Shown one piece after another: positions 16,559-24,852 of a stretch of 64,000 nt of DNA; the stretch's first letter is position 1, and the number at the start of each line of letters is the position of its first letter. The notes under the pieces were generated by a model. It saw nothing but the letters and a program-made list of their open reading frames with translations. It had not been told where the DNA came from and searched no databases. The stretch is taken from positions 29,269-93,268 of the forward strand of contig CAINGU010000015.1 of NCBI GenBank assembly GCA_903848645.1, written 5' to 3'. The position numbers and the translations under genes were made by a program. This DNA is from an uncultured cyanobacterium (lineage in GTDB: Bacteria; Cyanobacteriota; Cyanobacteriia; Cyanobacteriales; Nostocaceae).

Positions 16559-18736
16559 ATGGATGGTATGAACTGCACAAAAAACGGCTGTAGCGGAACT
16601 ATTGACGATGGTTATTGTAATGTTTGTGGATTAGCAGCGGTAAAATCTTCAGAAAACAGTCAAAAACAAAGTTTAAATCTGACAAATAGAAGTTCTTCAG
16701 TAACGACGGGAACAGGTTCTTCACCATTAACGAATCGTTCTAAAGGTTCACGTCGCACCAATAGCACTTCGCGCACAAGTAGCCGGAGACAGTTAGGAGT
16801 AGGATTAATATCCATACCCGAATTACCTTCAACTGAACCAGAAAAAGCAATTCTTCCTGATCCAAAAGTACCAGAAAATAAACGCTTTTGTAGTAGCTGT
16901 AATAATTCCTTAAAAAGAGAAAAAGGATTTTGTAGTAAATGTGGACAAAAATATTCATTTATTCCTAGTTTAAATCCTGGAGATTTAGTTATTGGCCAAT
17001 ATGAAGTCAAAGGGGCAATTGCTTACGGTGGTTTAGGTTGGATTTATTTAGGATTTGATCAAACTTTATCTCGTTATGTAGTTTTGAAAGGATTACTTAA
17101 TACTGAAGATGCTTCTAGTGCAGCCGTAGCAGTAGCAGAAAGAAAGTTTTTAGCCGCAGTGAAACATCCCAATATTGTGGGAATTTACAATTTTGTGAAT
17201 CACGGGACTGAAGGTTTTATTGTCATGGAATATGTAGGTGGTCAAACTTTAAAAGAAATTAGAAAAAGTCGTGGTAAATTACCTATAGCTGAAGCCATAG
17301 CTTACATTCATCGGATTCTTAGTTCCTTCGCATATTTACATTCTTTAGGTTTAGTTTATTGTGACTTTAAACCTGATAATATTATGTTAGAAGGGGGGGA
17401 TGTAAAATTAATAGATTTAGGTGGTGTCAGGCGAATAGATGACCCCGATGGTGATATTTATGGAACAGTTGGTTATAACGCACCAGAAGCAGGAGAAGGC
17501 CCAACAATAGTTTCTGACTTATTTACAGTAGCGAGAACTTTGGCAGTTTTACTCACAGATATTAAAGGCTTTAGTAAAGAACATCTTTATACATTACCCA
17601 GTCCCCAAATAGAACCTTTATTTGCTGAACAAGAATCACTTTACCGCTTTTTAATTAAAGCCACAGCCGAAAAACCTGATGATAGATTTCAATCAGCAGA
17701 TGAAATGGCAGATCAATTATTAGGAGTAATGCGGGAAGTAGTAGCATTACAGACAAATATTCCCCGTCCAGCTAACAGTAATGTATTTGGTAGTGATATG
17801 TTAGCACTCACTCATAATAGTGATTTTGAACCAATAAGAATTGATCATCAATATCTACCAATTCCCATGTTAGATACTAATGATTCTGCCTTTAATAATG
17901 TTGTGAATGCCACAGCAATAGCTGATGCAGAAAAACGGGTATTTGTTTTTAGTGGAATTGTTAAACAATATCCCCAATCTAGTGAAGCATGGCTGAGATT
18001 AGCTAATAGTTTGATGGATACTGAGAAATATGAAGAAGCAGAAAAAGCTATTAAAAAAGTAGAAGAAAAAGACCCTTGGGACTGGCGTATTTATTGGTAT
18101 CGGGGACGCTTATTAATGAAGCAAGAAAAATTATCAGAAGCGCAACAACAATTTGATCAAGTTTATTTTGACTTACCAGGAGAATTAGCAGTTAAATTAG
18201 GTTTAGCAATAGCCGCAGAAAAGAATAATAATTATCAATTAGCCATCAAAATGTATGACTTAGTATCTCGCACAGATCCTAGTTATGTTTCCGCAGCATT
18301 TGGGTTAGCGAGATGTTTATCTTCTCTAGGAAAACGTGATGATGCAGTAGCAGCTTTAGAACGAGTTTCCCAAACATCGAACTTGTACACTCGTGCGCGA
18401 GTAGAAATTGCGAGAACTTTAATTAATCAACAACATTCTCTACCGGGAACACAAGAATTAACAGCCGCAGCTACAGCGATAGAAGCCTTATCTATAGAAG
18501 GAATAGATCGTTATAAATTAACCAAACAAGTCTTAGAAACTGCTTTAAATTTACTAAATTCTCAACAACTGCAAACAGCCAATAATTTAATGATTTTAGG
18601 ACAACCTTTAAAAGAATTTAATATTCGTAAAGGTTTAGAAAAAGCGTTAAGAAATATGGCACACTTAGCAAATGGTGATGAAAAAATTTGTTTAGTTGAT
18701 GAAGCTAATAAAGTCCGTCCCAGAACCTGGATTTAA
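16559..18736 (+). CDS. PknG-type Ser/Thr protein kinase with zinc ribbons and TPR domain
   Basis: 725 residues with PknG architecture. Zinc-ribbon cysteines: C6, C11, C20, C23 and C111, C114, C125, C128. A Ser/Thr/Arg-rich linker (40-80) recalls the autophosphorylated N-terminus of mycobacterial PknG that recruits GarA. The kinase domain starts IGQYEVKGAIAYGGLGWIYL; the ATP-binding Lys is K177, the catalytic Asp lies in YCDFKPDNIM (D269) and the Mg-binding motif is DLG (286-288). From about residue 430 a TPR region follows (SEAWLRLANSLMDTEKYEEA and later repeats). It heads a phosphatase, vWA, FHA and GlnX-like cluster. Kinase activity looks intact. Confidence 0.9.
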   Translation: MDGMNCTKNGCSGTIDDGYCNVCGLAAVKSSENSQKQSLNLTNRSSSVTTGTGSSPLTNRSKGSRRTNSTSRTSSRRQLGVGLISIPELPSTEPEKAILPDPKVPENKRFCSSCNNSLKREKGFCSKCGQKYSFIPSLNPGDLVIGQYEVKGAIAYGGLGWIYLGFDQTLSRYVVLKGLLNTEDASSAAVAVAERKFLAAVKHPNIVGIYNFVNHGTEGFIVMEYVGGQTLKEIRKSRGKLPIAEAIAYIHRILSSFAYLHSLGLVYCDFKPDNIMLEGGDVKLIDLGGVRRIDDPDGDIYGTVGYNAPEAGEGPTIVSDLFTVARTLAVLLTDIKGFSKEHLYTLPSPQIEPLFAEQESLYRFLIKATAEKPDDRFQSADEMADQLLGVMREVVALQTNIPRPANSNVFGSDMLALTHNSDFEPIRIDHQYLPIPMLDTNDSAFNNVVNATAIADAEKRVFVFSGIVKQYPQSSEAWLRLANSLMDTEKYEEAEKAIKKVEEKDPWDWRIYWYRGRLLMKQEKLSEAQQQFDQVYFDLPGELAVKLGLAIAAEKNNNYQLAIKMYDLVSRTDPSYVSAAFGLARCLSSLGKRDDAVAALERVSQTSNLYTRARVEIARTLINQQHSLPGTQELTAAATAIEALSIEGIDRYKLTKQVLETALNLLNSQQLQTANNLMILGQPLKEFNIRKGLEKALRNMAHLANGDEKICLVDEANKVRPRTWI

Positions 18737-18740
18737 AATT

Positions 18741-19703
18741 ATGGAATGTGCAAATTGTGGTGCAACAGTGTTATTAACAGATCAATTTTGTGAAGAATGC
18801 GGTACAGCTTTAACAGCTACAGCCCCTAAAAATACTACTCAAGGTTGTCAGAAATGTGGAGCAAAAATAGAAAATATTGATGAAGAAGGATATTGTTCAC
18901 AATGTGGATTTCGTAATGTTATACATGAAAAAGAAAGATTAGAAATTTTGATTAATGCTAACTTAGCAGGAGTAAGCGATCGCGGTATTCGACATCATCG
19001 CAATGAAGACTACCTAGCTTTAGAGCAAATTGATCAAAACAATACCCAAATTATCGTAGTTTGTGACGGAGTTTCCAGTTCAGAAAAACCTGAACTAGCA
19101 TCACGGACAGCCGCTGAAAGTACCTGTCAATTTCTCACCCAAACAGAATTAGAAAATCCCGAAATAGCCATTAAATTAGCTATCAATTTCGCCCTCAAAT
19201 CTATATCTGATCTGCCTATCAAAATTAAAGATAATAACAATCCACCCTCTACAACCATAGTTACAGCCTTAGTCAAAAATGGTATTGCTACTATTGGTTG
19301 GTTAGGTGATAGTCGCGCTTATTGGTTAGATATAAATAACCATGAATATCAACAATTAACTCAAGATCATTCTTGGTTAACAGAAGTAGTAAATGCTGGA
19401 GAAATGACAGAAAATGAAGCTAGAAAATCACCAAATGCTCATGCTATTACCCGCTGGTTAGGTGCAGATGTCATCGGTGATGCTGAACCGACAATCATTA
19501 ACTTTAAAATCCCCAATTCAGGTTATCTTTTATTATGTACAGATGGACTGTGGAATTATAGCCCAGACATAGAAGATTTAGGCAACTTAATTAAACAATC
19601 ACCAGAAAAAGATGTTATGAATATCTCGCAGTTTTTAGTAGAATTTGCCCGTCAATGTGGAGGACATGATAATATTACAGTGGGAGTATTAAGAGTTTGT
19701 TGA
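18741..19703 (+). CDS. PP2C-type Ser/Thr phosphatase with N-terminal zinc ribbons
   Basis: 320 residues. Two CxxC...CxxC zinc ribbons come first (C3, C6, C17, C20; C36, C39, C52, C55). The PP2C catalytic domain then begins AGVSDRGIRHHRNEDYLAL, with metal ligands in VVCDGVSS (D109), GWLGDSRAYW, LLCTDGLWNY and GGHDNITVGVL, so all core motifs are present. A GTG/ATG further upstream would overlap the kinase gene by 41 bp; the ATG at 18741, 4 bp after the kinase stop, starts exactly at the first ribbon. It very probably reverses the phosphorylation made by the upstream kinase. Confidence 0.88.
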   Translation: MECANCGATVLLTDQFCEECGTALTATAPKNTTQGCQKCGAKIENIDEEGYCSQCGFRNVIHEKERLEILINANLAGVSDRGIRHHRNEDYLALEQIDQNNTQIIVVCDGVSSSEKPELASRTAAESTCQFLTQTELENPEIAIKLAINFALKSISDLPIKIKDNNNPPSTTIVTALVKNGIATIGWLGDSRAYWLDINNHEYQQLTQDHSWLTEVVNAGEMTENEARKSPNAHAITRWLGADVIGDAEPTIINFKIPNSGYLLLCTDGLWNYSPDIEDLGNLIKQSPEKDVMNISQFLVEFARQCGGHDNITVGVLRVC

Positions 19704-19735
19704 AGTTTAAGTATGAGAGTAGATAAAATTAATCT

Positions 19736-19742
19736 GGAGGAG
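19736..19742 (+). promoter_or_regulatory. Ribosome binding site supporting a TTG start
   Basis: GGAGGAG ends four bases before the TTG at 19747, which begins a typical ParA N-terminus (IILCTHNSGGVGKTT). No ATG is available upstream in frame, so TTG is the start. Confidence 0.65.
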
Positions 19743-19746
19743 AAAA

Positions 19747-20406
19747 TTGATTATTCTTTGTACTCATAATAGTGGAGGCGTAGGTAAAACTACCTTAGCT
19801 ATCCATACTGCGGGTGTACTAGCTTCTCAAGTTGGTAGAACTACCCTACTGATAGACTGTGACGATCAAGCTGATTCATGGCAATTTTATGCCAAGCGAA
19901 TGCCTAATGACAAAGAATTACTTAAAGTAGGAGATAGATTATCAATTTTGGATAATCAAAAGCGGGAAAAAATTACAAATCTTGTTAATCTAGAAGAATA
20001 CGACCATATTGTGATTGATATTGATAGTGAATTTCTTAATACACTTCAAATCATCCTCACTAATGACCCTGATATCATTTTAATTCCAGTTAATAAATCT
20101 CAAAGACGGAAAGCACTGAACAAATTAGATATTGTACTTTCAGCTATGTCTAAACTTGAAAGTAAATACGGTTATTCTCCAAAAGTGATAATTGTTCCTC
20201 TAGGAGTCACACAAGAACTTATTTTGGAAAGATTAGAAAAAATAAATAATAAACCACAATCTTGTAGTGTAGCTTTACCAATTCGTGATCTTGAAGATGA
20301 AATGTCATTAGCAGTTTACGAAGATAGAAATTATATCTGGAATTATACAGATTGCCAGGATTTGTATCAAGCCTTTTCTTTACTTTTAGAAATTGAGAGG
20401 ATTTAA
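19747..20406 (+). CDS. ParA/MinD-like P-loop ATPase
   Basis: 219 residues. The deviant Walker A is at the very N-terminus (HNSGGVGKTTLA), motif II is LLIDCDDQADSW and Walker B is DHIVIDIDSE. The C-terminal part has a helix of the ParA type (DEMSLAVYEDRN). It is shorter than plasmid ParA and lacks an N-terminal HTH, so it resembles the small ParA class (as in ParA/ParG pairs). The next gene starts three bases after its stop and encodes a possible ribbon-helix-helix protein. Location between the phosphatase and vWA genes is unusual. Confidence 0.85.
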   Translation: MIILCTHNSGGVGKTTLAIHTAGVLASQVGRTTLLIDCDDQADSWQFYAKRMPNDKELLKVGDRLSILDNQKREKITNLVNLEEYDHIVIDIDSEFLNTLQIILTNDPDIILIPVNKSQRRKALNKLDIVLSAMSKLESKYGYSPKVIIVPLGVTQELILERLEKINNKPQSCSVALPIRDLEDEMSLAVYEDRNYIWNYTDCQDLYQAFSLLLEIERI

Positions 20407-20408
20407 CT

Positions 20409-20846
20409 ATGCCTTTAGAAAGTCAAAAAGAGGAAATAAAACAATCCAAAGAACATCATGAAGATGCTTATGTTGATAGATTGATTTCTGAAGCTTCTGA
20501 ACAGATTAAATTAAATGAAAAACCAGATCAATTCATCATTATGATTCCTGAATCTCATGAACATAAAGCAGGAGAAATTGGTAAAGTATTGGGATTATCT
20601 TTCTCTGTTACATTAAACTCTGCTGTTAAATATGCTCTGTTTTATGCTCAAAATAAGGGTGTATATTTAAGAGAACTAGAAGAATATCCAACTAGTCTTA
20701 GTTCACATTCCTTAAAATTGAAAGTGACTGCTGAAACTTGGCAAAGATTAAAAGAACTAGAGATGACAGAACAAATTTCTGAATGTGTTTTTACAGGAAT
20801 TGAATTATTGTATAAGCAATTAATTGATATTAAAATAAAGGTATAA
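20409..20846 (+). CDS. Hypothetical, possibly ribbon-helix-helix partner of ParA (145 aa)
   Basis: Acidic N-terminal region (1-35), then two similar strand-helix-helix segments: DQFIIMIPESHEHKAGEIGKVL with a helix VTLNSAVKYALFYAQ, and LKLKVTAETWQRLKELEM with ISECVFTGIELLYKQL. Such a strand followed by two helices is compatible with ribbon-helix-helix DNA-binding domains, as in ParG-like partners of small ParA proteins. No family is truly recognised. It lies 2 bases after the ParA stop and 6 bases before the endonuclease-like gene. Confidence 0.6.
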   Translation: MPLESQKEEIKQSKEHHEDAYVDRLISEASEQIKLNEKPDQFIIMIPESHEHKAGEIGKVLGLSFSVTLNSAVKYALFYAQNKGVYLRELEEYPTSLSSHSLKLKVTAETWQRLKELEMTEQISECVFTGIELLYKQLIDIKIKV

Positions 20847-20852
20847 ATAGTT

Positions 20853-21326
20853 ATGACAGAAACCTGGATAAATAGAAAATTGATTGATACAATTATTAGT
20901 CTTGATCCATCAACAAAAGGAGAATTAGGTCGCCGTGCGGCTGCTCACCTTGGACTAGAACCAGGTCCAATAGGTAAGGATGGTGGTATAGATGGAAGTG
21001 GCTATCTTAATGGGCTAAAAATATATTTTCAATCAAAACTAGAAAATAAGCCACTAGATGCGGATTATGCTGATAACCTATACGCAAAACTTGTTCGTCA
21101 TCAAGTAGATATAGGTGTTGTACTGTCAGCTAATGGTTATACAAAGGGATTTACACCAAGATTGAAAGAATTTGAATTTATCCATACTAATATTTATGGC
21201 ATAAATTGGTTTAAAATTCACTTACTTAATCTGCAAGATTATTTTACTGAAAGCATAGCTTTTCAAGAAGCTTTAAAAGATTTACCACCATTAGTAGATT
21301 TAGGTATTGAAAAATGGATTTCTTAA
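20853..21326 (+). CDS. Restriction endonuclease-like (Mrr-type fold) protein (157 aa)
   Basis: The core reads GRRAAAHLGLEP, then KDGGIDGSGY and IYFQSK. The order Gly-Ile-Asp-Gly (D47) then Gln-x-Lys (Q60, K62) is the D-(Q)xK active-site pattern of Mrr_cat endonucleases of the PD-(D/E)XK superfamily. A strand DIGVVLSANGYTKGF follows, also typical. The rest is too short for an added recognition domain. It is the last gene of a tight three-gene unit with the ParA and RHH-like genes. Nuclease activity is predicted; target unknown. Confidence 0.7.
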   Translation: MTETWINRKLIDTIISLDPSTKGELGRRAAAHLGLEPGPIGKDGGIDGSGYLNGLKIYFQSKLENKPLDADYADNLYAKLVRHQVDIGVVLSANGYTKGFTPRLKEFEFIHTNIYGINWFKIHLLNLQDYFTESIAFQEALKDLPPLVDLGIEKWIS

Positions 21327-21477
21327 CTAAAAATATCTTAATAATATTTAATTATTTGATGAAAATTTATTGTTACTATTTACATTTTTACTAACTCAAG
21401 ATAACTTAAATTATAACAATTACTTCAAAGCTAACTCTCAATAAATTATCTTATCTCAAATCACCAAAAAACCTATC

Positions 21478-22761
21478 ATGTCTAACCAATTCAAAGCCGA
21501 AGTATTTCAAAACCAACACCTTCCCGAAGGTGCAAAAGAAGTTCACGCCATTATGACAGTTTCCACAGAAGCAAGTGTGGGAATAGAAAAACCCATAGCA
21601 TCTGGCAATAATAGACTATTTGGCATTATTTGCGATACATCTGGTTCAATGGGAGGGGGAAAAATTCAAGCAGCCAAAGAAGCAATTATTAAAATAATCA
21701 GCTTATTGCCAGAAAATAGCCACTTTTTTATCGTTACTGGTGCAAGTAAAGCTAAAGTTGTTTTTCCAGTTTCACCCGCTACAAAACAACAAAAAGAACT
21801 AGCGATTACTTCAGTAAAATCGGGAGTAGCTAACGGTGGAACTTTAATGTCAACTTGGCTAATTGAAGCATTACAGCAATTCCAAAAAATGCCTAATGCA
21901 ATTCGCCAAGCATTATTACTTACCGATGGACAAAATGATGATTCTGACGAAGGAAAATTAGAAAAAGTCCTCCAACAATGTGAAGGTATATTTCAATGTG
22001 ATTGTCGAGGAGTAGGCACAGATTGGCGTGTTAATCAACTCAAAAAAATCGCCACGAAATTACTAGGAACAACAGACATTATTCCTAATCCTGCCATGAT
22101 GGAAAGTGACTTTCAAGCAATTCTTGAAAAAGCCATGAGTAAAGAAGTCAGTGATGTATCTATGCGGTTATGGACACCCCAAGGAGCAACAGTATTATTC
22201 TGTAAACAAGTCAGTCCTGAAATTGTTGATCTTACCCACCGTGCCAAAATCATAAAACCACAAGTCTTAGACTATCCTACTGGCTCTTGGGGTAATAATG
22301 AATCCCGTGATTATCACTTTTGTATTCAAGTTAATCCCGGTAATGTTGGTGATGAAATGTTAGCAGGAAGAGCGAGTTTAATTTATACAATTGATGGCAT
22401 AGAAACCAAAATCACCGAAGCTAAAATCCTCGCTTTATGGACAGATGATGATGCTAAATCCACAAAAATTGATAGAAGAGTTGCCCACTACACCGGACAA
22501 GCAGAACTAGCAGAATCTATTCAAGAAGGATTAGATGCTAGAGCAAAAGGTGATTATGAAATTGCCACCGCAAAATTAGGTAAAGCTGTAAAATTAGCTC
22601 ATGAATCTGGCAATGAAGCCACAGCCAAACTATTAAGAACTGTAGTTGATATTGAAGATGCACCTACAGGAACAGTCCGGCTAAAAAGAGAAGTTGCCAA
22701 AGAAGATGCTATGGCATTAGAAACCCGTTCTACCAAAACAACACGCATTCCTAAATCTTAA
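21478..22761 (+). CDS. von Willebrand factor A (vWA) domain protein
   Basis: 427 residues. The vWA domain has a complete MIDAS metal site: DTSGS (53-57), GGTLMS around 120, and LLLTDGQND near 150. A beta-rich middle domain follows (MRLWTPQGATVLFCKQ, YHFCIQVNPGN). The last about 90 residues are helical, ending in a Thr/Arg/Lys-rich tail (LETRSTKTTRIPK) that could be phosphorylated and read by the FHA protein encoded 8 bp downstream. vWA proteins with kinases and PP2C phosphatases form the TerY-P type triads described by comparative genomics. No membrane segment. Confidence 0.88.
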   Translation: MSNQFKAEVFQNQHLPEGAKEVHAIMTVSTEASVGIEKPIASGNNRLFGIICDTSGSMGGGKIQAAKEAIIKIISLLPENSHFFIVTGASKAKVVFPVSPATKQQKELAITSVKSGVANGGTLMSTWLIEALQQFQKMPNAIRQALLLTDGQNDDSDEGKLEKVLQQCEGIFQCDCRGVGTDWRVNQLKKIATKLLGTTDIIPNPAMMESDFQAILEKAMSKEVSDVSMRLWTPQGATVLFCKQVSPEIVDLTHRAKIIKPQVLDYPTGSWGNNESRDYHFCIQVNPGNVGDEMLAGRASLIYTIDGIETKITEAKILALWTDDDAKSTKIDRRVAHYTGQAELAESIQEGLDARAKGDYEIATAKLGKAVKLAHESGNEATAKLLRTVVDIEDAPTGTVRLKREVAKEDAMALETRSTKTTRIPKS

Positions 22762-22769
22762 TTATTTCC

Positions 22770-23426
22770 ATGATGAATACAACATATAAATGTGCTAAAG
22801 GACATGATTCTATAGAACAAGATTTTTGTTCTGAATGTGGTTTAAAAATTAATGGTATTATCCCAGAAATCATCAGCAAATCATCAGTAAATACATCTGC
22901 TGTAACTTGCCCAGATTGTGCTGCGCCCCATGAATTTGATAGTGGTAAATTTTGTGAAATTTGTGGATATAACTTTACCACTGGAGCATCTGGAGAAATT
23001 CCTAGTTTTACCCCTAATTCTTTAGATAAAAAATCTGAAGAAACCGCCAAACAAGAAGTAATTAAAAAATGGGAATTAATTATTACAATCGAGCCATCTT
23101 TACGCCATCCAGACAGTCCAGAACCACCTACAAATCAACCACCATCAATTATTCCTTTAGAGCAATCAATTAATTTAATTGGACGTAATAGCCCAGCAAG
23201 AGCTATTCATCCAGAAATTGCTCTTGATTTTGATGATGCTGTTTCCCATCGTCATGCTTTGCTGACTCGTCAAGCAGATGGTTCATTGATATTACGGGAT
23301 ATTGGCTCATCTAACGGAACTATTTTTAAAGGGGCAGAATTAAAACCAATGACTGATATTACCCTAGAAAATGGCGATGAATTTACTTTAGGACATTGGA
23401 CAAAAATTACCGTTAAATACAATTAA
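22770..23426 (+). CDS. FHA domain protein with zinc ribbons (GarA-like reader)
   Basis: 218 residues. Cysteines C8, C20, C23 (with H12) and C47, C50, C62, C65 form N-terminal zinc-ribbon-like motifs. After a linker, the FHA domain has GR (138-139), SHRH (159-162) and SSNGT (180-184), the residues that bind phosphothreonine. In actinobacteria the FHA protein GarA is the key PknG target, controlling 2-oxoglutarate and glutamate metabolism; here the FHA gene shares the kinase locus. No ETTS-type GarA phosphorylation motif is seen at the N-terminus, so regulation may differ. Confidence 0.88.
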   Translation: MMNTTYKCAKGHDSIEQDFCSECGLKINGIIPEIISKSSVNTSAVTCPDCAAPHEFDSGKFCEICGYNFTTGASGEIPSFTPNSLDKKSEETAKQEVIKKWELIITIEPSLRHPDSPEPPTNQPPSIIPLEQSINLIGRNSPARAIHPEIALDFDDAVSHRHALLTRQADGSLILRDIGSSNGTIFKGAELKPMTDITLENGDEFTLGHWTKITVKYN

Positions 23427-23441
23427 AAATCAGGAAAAACA

Positions 23442-24833
23442 ATGATTATTCAAAATATTTCTCGTCAGAAAATCATGAAAATCACCACACCAAAAATTCT
23501 TAAAACTAGCTTATATTTAACTTGGGCTGCTAGTGTGCTTACTTTAACTACTACTATTGCAGGTATTCAAGGACAAAGACAAGCAATTAAAACAGTTGGA
23601 GAAGATGCAACTCCTAGTATTGTTACTGCCCAACGTCTCAAAGATGCAATGGCAGGTATGGATGCTAATGTTGTTAATGAATTATTATTACCATCAGGAC
23701 AAAATCAAGATGCCATTAAAGGTTATCAAGAACGATATAAAGCAGCAACAGAAAGATTAGTGAAGGCTGCCAAAAATATTACTTTTGAGAAAGAAGAAAA
23801 ATCTATCTTAACTATGCAAAGAGGGTTCGGTGAATATTTGACCAAAGTTCAACAAGCACGAGATGCACACGCTAGAGGAGATATTAATAACACGTTAATT
23901 GCCTATCGCGGATCAATAGAAATTATAGATAAACAACTTTTACCAGCAGCCGATGAGTTAGATAAAGTCAATTTAGAAGCTTTAGATAATAGCTATAACA
24001 ATCAAAAATCATCTATTAGTAAATCTCTAGCTCAAATAGTTTTATCTGGAGTAATACTTTTAACTATTTTAATAGGAACGCAAATATTTCTCAGTTACCG
24101 AACTAAACGGAATTTAAATCTTTTTTTATTAGCAGCAACAATCTTAACTTTAGCTTTTTTAAATTATACTATAGGTGTATTTTTCTCGACTTCTCAAAAT
24201 TTAAGAACTGCTAAGGAAGATGCTTTTAATTCTATGCACGATTTACGACAAGCAAGGGCATCTATTTATATTGCTAATGCTGCGGAAAGTCGCTATTTAC
24301 TTGATAAAGCCTTAGCATCAAAATATGAACAGGTGTTTTATGAAAATATCAATAAAGTTGCTAAATTACCTAATAATAAAACCTTTGATAATTTAATCAC
24401 AGAAATCAAGGAAAATATTAATAATGGCAATAAAGACAAGAAAAATATAGGTTTTACAGGTTTTTTAGCTGATGAATTGAATAATATTACTTTTAAAGGA
24501 GAAGAAGAGGCTACTTTGAAAAACCTTTCTGCATTGGGTAAATATGTAACTATTGATCAACAAATTCGTCAGTTAGAAAAAAGTGGCAAATATCAAGAAG
24601 CAATCTCTCTTTGTCTTGGTAATCAACCGAATCAGTCAAACTGGGCTTTTGATCAATTCCGAAAAACTAATGACGAAATATTCAAGATTAACCAAAATGA
24701 GTTTGATAAAGCTATTAAACAAGCATTTAAAGCTACAGAAGGCATAGAAATTTCTGCAAGTTTAGTATTGAGTGCAGTCTCTCTCATGACTTTATTCGGG
24801 TTAATGATCCGTTTAAAAGAATATTCTGCTTAA
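23442..24833 (+). CDS. GlnX-like four-helix membrane sensor protein
   Basis: 463 residues with four predicted membrane helices (about 24-43, 198-220, 226-247 and 436-457) and two helical extracytoplasmic regions (about 44-197 and 248-435). The first loop begins EDATPSIVTAQRLKDAMAGMDANV, which resembles the sensory loop of mycobacterial GlnX, the membrane protein that relays amino-acid signals to PknG. There is no kinase or HAMP domain. It lies 15 bp after the FHA gene. A periplasmic GlnH-like binding protein is not in the window. The GlnX link rests on topology, the short motif and gene context. Confidence 0.7.
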   Translation: MIIQNISRQKIMKITTPKILKTSLYLTWAASVLTLTTTIAGIQGQRQAIKTVGEDATPSIVTAQRLKDAMAGMDANVVNELLLPSGQNQDAIKGYQERYKAATERLVKAAKNITFEKEEKSILTMQRGFGEYLTKVQQARDAHARGDINNTLIAYRGSIEIIDKQLLPAADELDKVNLEALDNSYNNQKSSISKSLAQIVLSGVILLTILIGTQIFLSYRTKRNLNLFLLAATILTLAFLNYTIGVFFSTSQNLRTAKEDAFNSMHDLRQARASIYIANAAESRYLLDKALASKYEQVFYENINKVAKLPNNKTFDNLITEIKENINNGNKDKKNIGFTGFLADELNNITFKGEEEATLKNLSALGKYVTIDQQIRQLEKSGKYQEAISLCLGNQPNQSNWAFDQFRKTNDEIFKINQNEFDKAIKQAFKATEGIEISASLVLSAVSLMTLFGLMIRLKEYSA

Positions 24834-24852
24834 CAATTAATTTCCATTATTT

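Noticed and set aside
16559..18736. Interpretation of the PknG-type kinase as a virulence factor
   Set aside because: PknG-like kinases are widespread in free-living bacteria; the local partners point to metabolic sensing.
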